DNA of 64,000 nt from Wuchereria bancrofti (taxonomy: Eukaryota; Nematoda; Chromadorea; Rhabditida; Onchocercidae). Location of the stretch: NCBI GenBank assembly GCA_005281725.1, contig SSBO01000012.1, positions 2,028,194-2,092,193 of the forward strand. Reading direction: 5' to 3'. This document shows, piece after piece, positions 53,801 through 64,000 of the stretch. How positions within the stretch are numbered: position 1 is the stretch's first letter; each line of letters opens with the position of its first letter. The notes beneath the pieces were generated by a model. It ran no database searches, had not been told where the DNA came from, and saw nothing but the letters and a program-made list of their open reading frames with translations. A program made the translations under genes and the position numbers.

Positions 53801-55010
53801 TTGATCATTTGCTCATCAAATGAAATTGCCCATTCAAACGAATTACTAAATAATTCTCAACAATATTTATCCTTGTATAATCATAATATTACAAAAAAAA
53901 AGAACATATATATCTTACTTGTTGAAGAGAGTCTTTTTTACTTTTAGTTTTCTGGTTGGATTGTTACGAAGAGCAAATTATTTCACTGTGTCATTACCAG
54001 GGATTTTTATATTTCTGATATTACTATTAAATCATACAATTTTCTTCGTGTATTTTAAACTTAAATATTCTAAGTTTGAAAATTTAAATATAAAATTTAT
54101 AATATATAAGTTGCAAAATGTTGCATACGCAGTTTTTAGATCTGATGATAGACGTAGATAGCTTAGTTATTGAAAAGCTAAGAGATATACATATGTGAGA
54201 GAGAATCATAAGATGAAAAAAAAAAAGCATTTAAAAAAGTATCATTGCAATCTGTACAATGCAATTCTATGCCAACAAAAATAGCTTTTGTTAAATATTG
54301 CCATATTACGTCAAGCATAGTCCACTAAATGGTTGATTCAGGTTATCAGTTTCAACCGTAAAACGAAAAGTCAATGAAATACTATCAATATCATTATCTG
54401 AATGTTGAAGCATGAACATTCCTACAGACTATACATGTGTGAATGTTCGGTCCAAGATTTTTGAAATCTGCGATTTTTGAAATGCGAGTGATTTGTTGAA
54501 TTTTACTGCATCAGAATTTATCTCATTCCGGAAATGATACGAAGAGAGAAAGAAAAAGGTGTTTGCAAAAAATCAAGAAATATGAAAATCTACAAATTTG
54601 TATAATCTCAGTAAAAAAACTTTCGAGGCTTAAGAAAACATTGATTTTAATGATAATAATGATAATTAGACAACTGATTTTAGTTTTTTTTTTTTTCGGT
54701 ATTAATTTAAATCTTTCCATATTAATGTATTAAAAGTGGAATTCAAAATTGGGAATTATCACAATTTGTAATTTTAGACAGCACAGTGTGATAAAAATCG
54801 TAAAGAATTTGTTTTAGAATTTTAAAATCTTCTAAAAATTAGCAGCTGAAAGAGAAAAAACAATAAAAAAGCAATGAGATAGGAGGACTGGCTCAATTGG
54901 AATGCAATCTGCGTGAAATGCTTGAGTAGCCTTTGTAGAAAATGAAAATTTGGAAAAGCGTACCCGGTGGATTTTTCAGCAAATGTATTGCAGTTTATAT
55001 AGCAAAAACG

Positions 55011-55092
55011 ATTGTTTACTATCTACTAACGATAAAAAATAAAAAATTAAAGATTGTTTACTATCTACTAACGATAAAAATAAAAAATTATC
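55011..55092 (+). repeat. 42-bp tandem duplication
   Basis: ATTGTTTACTATCTACTAAC with a following GATAAAAA tract occurs at 55011 and again at 55053, nearly identical. Confidence 0.8.
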
Positions 55093-55293
55093 TTTAAAAT
55101 TTAAATCTAAACTTCAGTTGTGATATGTTTGTAACTGAATTTTATTCCTATCTCGAAAGAAAAAAAAGAAAAAGAAAAATGTAGTTTGACAATATGAACA
55201 GGCTGATGATAATTTTTATCCTATAAATGATTAAAGTTGGCGAATAAAGTAAATAATACAAAAATTACTGGAAAAATTGAAACTAAAGACATG

Positions 55294-55504
55294 AAAGAAT
55301 TGGTACATTATTCTATTCATATATTTTTGAATTGAAAATCAACTTCATCAAACAAATTTGATGATCAATATTCCAAATGATTAGCAAAATTAGCATTTCG
55401 GGCTCAAGATTCACCTAACTGGTGAAAGAAAACGCTCCATTGATTCAAATAAAAGAATTGGTACATTACTTTATTCACATATTTTTGAATTGAAAATCAA
55501 CTCC
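55294..55504 (+). repeat. imperfect direct repeat, 158-bp offset
   Basis: AAAGAATTGGTACATTA and the following 35 bp (TTTTTGAATTGAAAATCAAC included) recur at 55294-55346 and 55452-55504 with a few substitutions. Confidence 0.75.
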
Positions 55505-57351
55505 ATTGATTGAACAAATTACTTTCGTAATGCTCAAACTGTAAAAAGTTCTGTTGGGTGGGCAACAACAAGTAGCATATATCGCAAGCTAAAAAAAACC
55601 GATACCAAATTTCAGGTACACTTTTTTACTACATCTCAAGAAAACATTACGGAGTTATCTGGTTTGAAAACAGGAAAAACAACATTTTTCTGAAGTAAAT
55701 AAAAGGCTTAAACTATGTTGGAATGTGTCGCTATAGAATGAGAAAGAAGCAGAATGTCCCATGTCCAATACCTAATCTATCTCTTGCTTTTAATATCGAT
55801 TTCATGCTTCTTTGCTTCAGCTTATTCTTCAAGAAAAAAAAAAAACAAAAAAACAAAAAAAGAATTCAAAACGCTGCGAGAGAAATGCTATAGTGAGAGA
55901 AGGTTCACGTAAAACTTGAAAAAAAAGAAGCCTATTGAATTTCCAACCTGTGTGAGTCATTTAGCAATCATTAATTTTGATGTTTTGCTTCCGAAAACTT
56001 AATAAACGAATAAATTGATCAAAAAAAAAAGATGCTAAATGGCTATATCATGTGACCCTTCCAGGAGAATGATGGTTGATTATCTGTATCCAGAAATCTG
56101 CTCTACATCGATAAATGAAACACCAAATCGGAAATTCGGATATACCCACTTATTGTGGCAAAATGGACAAAGTGTATAACATTTGAGAACTGCTTTTTGA
56201 ATTATGTACCACTACGAAATTTTGATAGTTCATGTAATGTTTTGTAGCAGTGAAATTATTAAACAAATGGGATTACGATGATACAATGTAAACAAAATGC
56301 TTGAAACACGAATGTAGTTTATTTCAGGTCGTTAATTTGAACATAGTGAAAATATCACTCAAAAAGGTCTATTGTGGTAAACAAAAAAGAGAAAAAGACA
56401 GAAATGAGCACATCCATATGTTTGTCCTTGCATCATACGTCATTTCAGATTTCTCACGAAATGAAAGGAGATTATTTGAAATTTCCAGAGATGTTTTAGG
56501 TTTAGATAGTATATAAGTATGCAGGATATTTATCACAAGTAAAATTACTAATGTACTTCAAGAGAACTTGTTTGTCGTCTTTACTTTATTGCTACCCTCC
56601 GGACTTTGTCCCATTTAGGCGATAATGAAATAATACAGACTGTTACTAATGCAAGCTTAAGATGCATTTTTGTCCAGTAATTACAATTATAATTGGTGTC
56701 GCTTCATCGAACGATATTTGAGATGAGCATTTTCTGTTCTGAGAATTCTTGAAAAATGCGTAAGTATATGCAAAGAGTCTCTAATATGCGTCAATTGCAG
56801 AATCACTTCAGTAGAGTTGAGTATAATGACAGTGAAACTAGCAACAAAATCAAAAGTGAGCAGAACTGTAGGTAGGATTTATACCTACAGTTTTGCAAAT
56901 CCCACCTTCATGGCTTATTCATTCACTCTTCCGAAAACAGAACCTGGAAATATAGTATACACTTACAAATTTAGTACCATCAACGACTGCTACCATAATT
57001 TCTGGTATAAAGATGTTTGTCCGGAACCATAGAATACGAGATGACGACTCGGCCTTATTATTTGCAATTGTTATGTAAGCGTTCTTGCGAATACTTTAAC
57101 ATTGTTTTAAGGTCATTGTGTGCTGTTTATCTTTTCGTTTTTCCCTTCCGGAAACGGCTAGTATGCAACGATTTTAGCTTTTGAAGTAGGCTTTTAGATG
57201 AATAAGGTGAAGAAGTGAGATGGATGAAATGTTGTGTTTTTTCCGGCGAAGAGTTCAGATAAATTTAATAGTGCATATTCATTACTGTATTACTTACAAT
57301 TTGGTTTATAGCACCCGTGTTGGTGATTTAGTATAATAATGTCTATATGAG

Positions 57352-60300
57352 ATGGGTGCTGCCTTATTGGCTGCGATGTTCCTCCATGCATCTACAGTAA
57401 TTTATTCAAGTGTCCACATTGAACGGTTTGTCTTTTATAGTGTTATTTTTACTGTTATTGGTGTTATTTTTAGTAATTATTCTAGTTTTGCATGCCTTTC
57501 TTACTAATGATGAATGCTGCTCTTATTTGAAGTTACGGATTTTCCGTTTAATCATTATACTAATTATATAAGAATGGTTATTTTTCAGGTTATAATCACG
57601 ATTATTTTTCAGGGTATGCTTATGATTGTGTTTCAGAATCGGGTCTGCATCTGTATCGAAAAATTGTGATAACAAACCGTGCTATCAGGGTAAATGTGAG
57701 AATGAAAAGTGCCGTTGTTTCGCTGGCTGGGGTGGTGTTCAATGTGATCGCTGTCATGGACGAAACTTGTAATCTAATTTCATTTATCGTTTGTTTTATT
57801 AAGCCTGCTATCGTTGGAGAAGTTAGGCGGAAAAGTTGGGTTTGTAAAGTCATGTACGATTTAAGGCTGACGGACGAAAGTGAATTGCTGACAGATGGTC
57901 CACGCAATTATAGTTCGTCCTCCCGATGCATGTGGATTATTAGGGATGAGAAAAAACGAGATGCATTGTTGTTACGGATTGATTCATTAGTTACCGAATG
58001 TAGCTGGGATCATTTGTACATATATGATGGAACAGGAACTAGAAGCCACCAGCTGGCTGCATTCAGGTACGTTATAAATTGATGTCATATGGATTATAGC
58101 ACTCTGAGTTTGGATTATTCAAACAGTGTTTATTAATGATGGAAGCAATTTTAAATTCATTTCGTTATAATTCTAGATGTTTCTATATCTGAAAGAATAA
58201 TGATTTGTTATGTTATTCAAAGCAATGTGTTTCAGTGGTGTTGTCTCTGGTAGAGAGGTAAGTATCAGATCTGGAAAGGCGCTTGTTTATTTCTTCAGTG
58301 ACCTAGCATTTAATATGTCTGGTTTCAACATCACTTTTGCTTATGGCAAATGTCCGAATAATTGCACATCAAACGGAAAGTGTACTGAAGGCATTTGTGA
58401 GTGTTACGAAGGATATACGGGAGCGCTATGTGACACGCTGATTTGTACTGATAAAGACAGGAATAAAACATCAAAAGCATGTGGTATGGCGGGGATTTGC
58501 AGTGCTGATAATCGGTGTAGCTGTAACATGCATTTCCACGGTATCTTTTATTTTATATAGAATTGAATTTATTCCAGCTCTAGATACATTTGACTGTAAT
58601 TTTTTTGATGTGCTGGTAGAACTACTTGACGATGTCAAAAGGTCAAGGGAGAAAAGGGGGATTTTTCTTCAAGTCTGCGAATGTGACTCCTAGTTGTCCG
58701 TATTGCCATCTTTAGTGCATGACACACCTCAAAAGTCGATTACTAACAATGATTTTTTGTGGATAATAAATTAAAAATGAAATATAATATGTTGGAAAAT
58801 AATTCAGTTCAATTGTTGGATTTGTATTAAGATCAAAAAAGGATTTTTTGTGACTGTTTTTACATCTAGTTTTGTCTTTCGTGAAACCAATGCAGTTTCT
58901 TCACAGGGGATCGTTGTCAGGCTTTGACAACACAGTCGGTTTTTGAAACAGTTTTAACAAGTGGGGATTTTGGAGCTCGTGCATCACACACAGCCATACT
59001 CGTAAACGACACGAAAATATGGGTAATTGGTGGAGCTCATTTTACTGGTGTTAATAATTCGTTTGTTGCTGTATATGATATTACAAAGTCATCGTGGCAT
59101 GAAATTCCAACAAGAAACACTCCCAGACCACGTTACGATCACACCGTTGTGAGATATAAAGTAAATATTGATTATGGTTTATGTTGAGATTAACATCACG
59201 ATTATTCTTGGTCTACGACTTTAAAAACAGATTTAAATTGATTTGCATCTCTTGTATGTGGTTTTATTTTTAGAGCACTATGTATATGTTTGGTGGCGTA
59301 ATTGATGAACGGATAGTGACTAATGAATTGTGGAGTTTGGATCTTGGAACTTTGGAGTGGACTTTGGAAAATAGTAATAATAATGCATCAAATGCTATGC
59401 CAGGTGCCGTTGCTGGCCATGCTGCACATTTGATTGGGGATGAAATGTTCGTGTTTTATGGACATAGTCCATATTTTGGATACATGTACAGCATACAAAA
59501 ATATAAGATTAGTGAGTATTTTATAGTTACCTTTGCATATTAAGCATCTCGGTTTTCTATTCTTCTTTTCCTTTTCTTCATAAACGTTTTGTTTGTGAAT
59601 TGAATAAATTGAGTTTTTGGATATGCTTTTCTGTTATATTCTGCAAAATCCATAGTTACTTTAGTCCCATTGTACATCATATAGAATTGTTTACATTGGG
59701 CATGTGCAATTATGCTGGGTTTCGGGAGGTTCATGTCTATGATATACAAATATATTTGCTTCACGTACGTTTTCTACCCGAACCTTTTTTTATATCTTAA
59801 GTTTTGATAAATATGCTATTGAACTGTCATGATATTCAGTCAAAGCAAAATATTTCAGGTACCAAGCGATGGAGTATTGTTCCAGATCGTGGTCCTCATG
59901 TACAAGGAAGATTTGGTCATTCTCTCGTTGCATATGTTCATGAGAAAAAAGAAGTCATCTTAATCTATGGTGGTTATTTGTTGCCTTATGAAGGTTTCTT
60001 GTCACGAGTTAGCAGTACCTTAATCGAATATGTCTGTGACAATCGGGAATGGTAATTTTTTTGTCTTTCTAGTTGGCTAGAGTTTAGGTTCTGAGCAGTA
60101 ACAGGCAGAACTACTCTGAATGATTTTTTGTAAATGATATTACGATATTGAGTAGAAAATAAGCGGACGGATCCGTAAAAAGATTTATTGAATATTCAAA
60201 CATCATACTTATAAATATTGGCAGCATAGGCAGTGATAACCATTGGTCTTTTTATTATTAAATACCTTATAATAGTGTACTACAGCGAGATTTGCTGAGT

Positions 60301-63300
60301 GGTGCTTTCCGAGTAAACTTAAGTGACTGTGTAAACTGGTTGGTTGGATGAATTCGAGCGGCATTAACCTCTAGTAATCTACGATTTAGAGAAGCTTAAA
60401 ATATTATGTTCTTAATATAGCTGGCTGTCTTTATGTTAATGTCAGGATTAGTATGGCTGCAAATAGTTTAAGTATTAGAAATGTTTTAAAATGTTTCAGT
60501 TTTCGGTTTTGTGCTTTTCTTCCTTGCTTCCGATGAAAAGTATAAAGATTTCTATAAGTAAGATTGGTGTGGTTTATAGTTCGCATCGAACTCTTTCTTC
60601 TGGACACACTCCAGTTTTTCGTCATTCCGCATCACTGATCAATGATTTAATGATTATTATCGGCGGAAATGTGCACAATGAGTCATCATCACGCATTCAA
60701 GAATGTTATTCTGGTGATATTCAAGCATATGATATTGGTTTGTTTATTTCTTCTTCGTTCATGAGTATTCCTGAAAACTTATTCCGGAAAGTAATTGCTA
60801 TTTCCCAGTTTTCTGATTTTTTTCTCTTGCTAAACATTCAGGTTATATGCTTATTTCCCGTTGGAATTTCTGTTCAAAATTAAAGATAATGAGGACTTTC
60901 CAGGCTGTGATACTTGGTTTACACTATCAAACAATAATTTGCCATTCTTGCAACGTTATGGGCATTCATCAATGGTCACAAAGCATAACATCTTTGTGAT
61001 TGGTGGTTTCAATGGAGTAATGCTATCAGATGTTGTAAAATTCACTCCAGGTCAGTGCCTGAATGCATTGCTATGAATTTAAACTAAAACGCAAGAATTC
61101 GTTCTGCACTGCATCAAAATTTATTTAATGGAAATAATGCAATTTAAAATTAACAGTATTGCAGCGGAATGTGGTGGTTTAAAACGACCAGACGATTGTC
61201 GTAATATGAGAGAAGGTGTGCGTTGCATTTTCCATGCTGGGAAATGCAAGTCTGTGCAACGCGATGTATCATATGCTCATTCATTTTTATCCTATGTGAA
61301 AAACGAAGATCCGAAGGAAGAGCAGAAATGTCCGATTAGTTGGAGGAAGTGAGTTTGCCACAAGTATTTTACGAGATTAACCTTGGTAACTAGTTTATTT
61401 TTCCTTTGGTCATAAAGTTTGGTAAATATTAGGTCGTTATTCCATCGTACGACGAATTCAGCTTTATCAAAATTCGGCCACTTGTTCATACCTGCGATTC
61501 CAGGCTGATCTTCCGTATGCTTATTGAATAACTTTATGACCATTCCGAATAATCATGCCTGGACGAGACTGCAGTGGTTTCTTCAACTTGGATATAGCCA
61601 GTCAACTCTCAGTGTAATGTCTTCTCGACTTTACTTGGACCTTCTGAAATCTCTCCTTCCATTGGCTCTTCCCAGTTATCATATGTTGATAAAGTGTCCA
61701 GATGAACGTTATGGGACTTCGCTTTATTTAATTTATGTTACGCTATGAAGTCGTTCTATCTGTTTCACTCTTGGGTCATATTTATTCTCAGCTTAATTTC
61801 AGGTCACCATCGTGGTGCAGTGAAGAAAAGGACTGTTCATCGTGTACAGCTGCAGAAGGGTGTAGTTGGTGCCATTGGAGTCGTGAATGCGTTTCTGATA
61901 ATTTATGTAAAGATCGGACTAACCCAGTAGCGAAATCTGATGCTTGTCCAAAAGATGAAGAGCCTCGACCATGCTTCTTTGCTGCTGAGTGTTACGCTTG
62001 CAAAAAATTAAAGCATTGCAGTTGGTTTCTAATGAAGGATTCCAAATGGAAATGTGTCAACAATTATGGTCTGTAATTTTTTATGTTCTTATTTTATATG
62101 TGTTTACCAGATCCACTGAAACCATGTATAAGAAAGAAGCATCTCAGCATAATTTAATGAAATTCACAATTACTTCGTTTACTGAGAAGATGTAAACTAT
62201 AAATACGCTTCCCTTCATGGAATTCTGAAGTGTTGCAATTATTGATGTGAAGAAATTTCAGATCTATCATTAGAAGGTGAAGCGCCACAACAGCAACATT
62301 CTTATTCCCAATCAGAACACACGTCACTACTTGCGTTAAATGCGCTGAATCCATCTTCAAAGAATGAGTCATGCCCAGCGCCTTGTTGGTTTCATGACGA
62401 TTGTCAAGTTTGTATAAAGGAGCAGTGCATGTGGTGTCCAACGACTGCACGTTGTGTTTCAATGGATGCCTATATGATCAATTTTCCATATGGACAATGT
62501 CAGTCATGGGTAACAGCCACGAATATAATCAGTAATCAACATGCATGCCAACTGGGTAACACTTTAAACCGAAACTTCGCTGTTTATGTTGAAAAACAGA
62601 ATTTATGAAAGCGCAAGTAACAATTTCTTTTAGATAAAATTTTGATGTAAAAATCTTCACAAGTATGAATCAGCAGAATTTAATATGATCTGCCTGATGA
62701 CAGCAGTATAATATTGCAGATCCCATGGATTGTTCGAAGCAAAAGACGTGTGCAGAATGTCAACGCGTAGGACCAAATTGTGGCTGGTGTGACGATGGTT
62801 CTGGGACTGGTTTGGGAAAATGTCTACCAGGTAGTCTGGAAGCACCTGATAACGAATTGTTTTGTCCGAAAGATGGGAAATCAAAATGGTATTTCACAAA
62901 TTGCTCAGGTGTGCTAAGAATTATAGCTTATTTATCTTCAAATCAAAATGTAAATTGCTATATAGAATATTGTAGACTTTTCTTATTGGTATCTGCTTTT
63001 TCGTAATAACTGTTCTTTTTTGCTTACTGAACATAAAAGTCATTTTGAACAAAATACTATGCAAATTTTATGTAAACTTTTTCGTATCTAAATAGTCTAC
63101 TGATGGTCGTCATCAACTGAAGTTTGCCAAATAGCACCTTTACGGAATAATTCATTTTGATGAAATTCCATCATTTTATAGCTTGCCAGTGTAATGGACA
63201 CAGTAATTGTACGTTAAGAAGACGTTCACTTGAATGGAATATCGAAGAACGGAGTTGTACACAATGTGATCATAACACAACTGGTGAACATTGTCAGTTC

Positions 63301-63780
63301 TGTGCTGATGGATTCTATGGAGATCCTCGAAATGGGGGAAGATGCGAAGGTTTAGTTTTGTCATTTTGAAAATTGTCAGCGTTCGCATTTAAACATTTTT
63401 AAATTATTTATTTTAGCTTTGTTCCATTAAGAATGATTTTGCTGATGCATCAAGTTTTTTAAACATTCCCAAATAAACATGTTAATTAATTTAAGCCGAA
63501 GAATAGGTCATAAAAATTGTATATGGGAGCAATAGATAACTTAAGGAACAATACTTTTACATTTCTTTCTTGGAGGAATTTCTATTAGTATGGTATTTAA
63601 GAACTGTTTTTTCTTGAAAGATGTTTTGTTTTTTAGAATGTTTTTGCAACGGTCAGGCAACAATGTGCAATAGAGAAACTGGCGATTGTTACTGCACTAC
63701 AAAAGGTGTTACTGGAAAGAACTGTAGTAAATGTGAACCCAAATATTATGGGGATCCTGAAAATAATCAGTTATGCTACT
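57352..63780 (+). CDS. Attractin-family receptor (ATRN/ATRNL1-like), 3' end outside window
   Basis: Fifteen phase-consistent exons give about 982 residues: 57352-57425, 57637-57768, 57866-58066, 58236-58540, 58907-59160, 59274-59511, 59859-60051, 60580-60737, 60904-61050, 61165-61348, 61803-62068, 62262-62555, 62720-62908, 63182-63349, 63637-63780, ending in phase 1 before GTGAGT. Domains: signal peptide MGAALLAAMFLHAS; EGF (CDNKPCYQGKC, about 33-62); CUB (ECSWDHLYIYDGTG, NMSGFNITFAYG); EGF (CPNNCTSNGKC); Kelch repeats about 260-560 (WVIGGAHF, YMFGGVIDE, IYGGYLLPYEG, IIIGGNVHNES, FVIGGFNGVMLSDVVKFTP); PSI/cysteine-rich about 570-870; laminin-EGF (CQCNGHSNC, GEHCQFCADGFYGDPRNGG; CFCNGQATMC, CYCTTKGVTGKNC). 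Attractins are type I membrane proteins; the transmembrane and cytoplasmic parts lie beyond 64000. The C-type lectin domain seen in mammals is not present at its expected place. Confidence 0.95.
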
Positions 63781-64000
63781 GTGAGTTTCTTCTTGGCGAT
63801 TGTAACAATGTTCTAAATGAAGAAATGAACAAAATTATTTTGGACATACTAGTCTAATGCAACGTTTAAAATTTTTATCTCACGCTGCAAGGAAGAGAAA
63901 ATTGTATTTTTCGCTGTGTGCAGTTGTACTCAAAATTTGGATGAACAGATGAAGAGAAACCTAGTGATCCTATTTTTCTCTTCCTGTTTAATGGTGCTTA

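Larger units (their letters stand above)
50830..57351. other. divergent intergenic region, GOGAT to attractin
   Basis: About 6.5 kb of AT-rich DNA between the 5' ends of a minus-strand and a plus-strand gene, so promoters of both should lie here; no element could be pinpointed. Open frames at 51620-51811, 53514-53771, 53919-54161, 56301-56516 and 56817-57032 lack splice or homology support. The last two, just upstream of attractin, have less biased composition and may deserve an RNA check. Confidence 0.45.

Noticed and set aside
56817..57032. Plus-strand 71-aa frame just upstream of attractin
   Set aside because: It looks protein-like but starts without a convincing acceptor or context and does not join attractin exon 1; kept only as something to check with RNA.

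Overview
The window looks like nuclear DNA of a nematode, most likely a filarial or other spirurid roundworm. This is inferred from the very AT-rich sequence with long A/T runs, the many introns with TTTCAG-type 3' splice sites, and the encoded proteins. No bacterial operon, rRNA, tRNA, CRISPR array or transposase was recognised.

Three protein genes could be rebuilt exon by exon with consistent splice phases. (1) 19252-22674, minus strand: a UBXN6/UBXD1-type p97/VCP cofactor, 9 exons, 451 aa, every intron in phase 0. (2) 26468-50829, minus strand: eukaryotic glutamate synthase (GOGAT), 44 core exons and about 2196 aa, plus a candidate 63-nt cassette exon. It carries an N-terminal glutamine amidotransferase, the FMN/3Fe-4S synthase core and a C-terminal FAD/NAD(P)H reductase on one chain. 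One intron exceeds 7.6 kb and contains an assembly gap and a candidate nested gene. (3) 57352 to beyond the right edge, plus strand: an attractin-family receptor with signal peptide, EGF, CUB, EGF, Kelch repeats, PSI and laminin-EGF modules; the 3' end is outside the window. Genes 2 and 3 are divergent across about 6.5 kb of AT-rich DNA.

The left 19 kb is gene-poor but not empty. It holds a decayed PINCH/UNC-97-like five-LIM pseudogene (13035-15530), an orphan set of phase-compatible exons (9435-10698), and a two-exon gene for a small secreted peptide (16176-16806, minus). A second peptide-like gene lies inside the large GOGAT intron on the opposite strand (44838-45865). It has a signal peptide and an RFamide motif ending GKR, but an in-frame TGA lies before the motif.

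The three stretches of N (7903, 24514, 41905-41925) are each flanked by abutting direct repeats that look identical, of 1685, 246 and 147 bp. These look like contig ends joined without being merged, so the duplications are probably not real. Other non-coding sequence is AT-rich intron and intergenic DNA with a 1.4-kb TTTA-rich tract and an ATT microsatellite.
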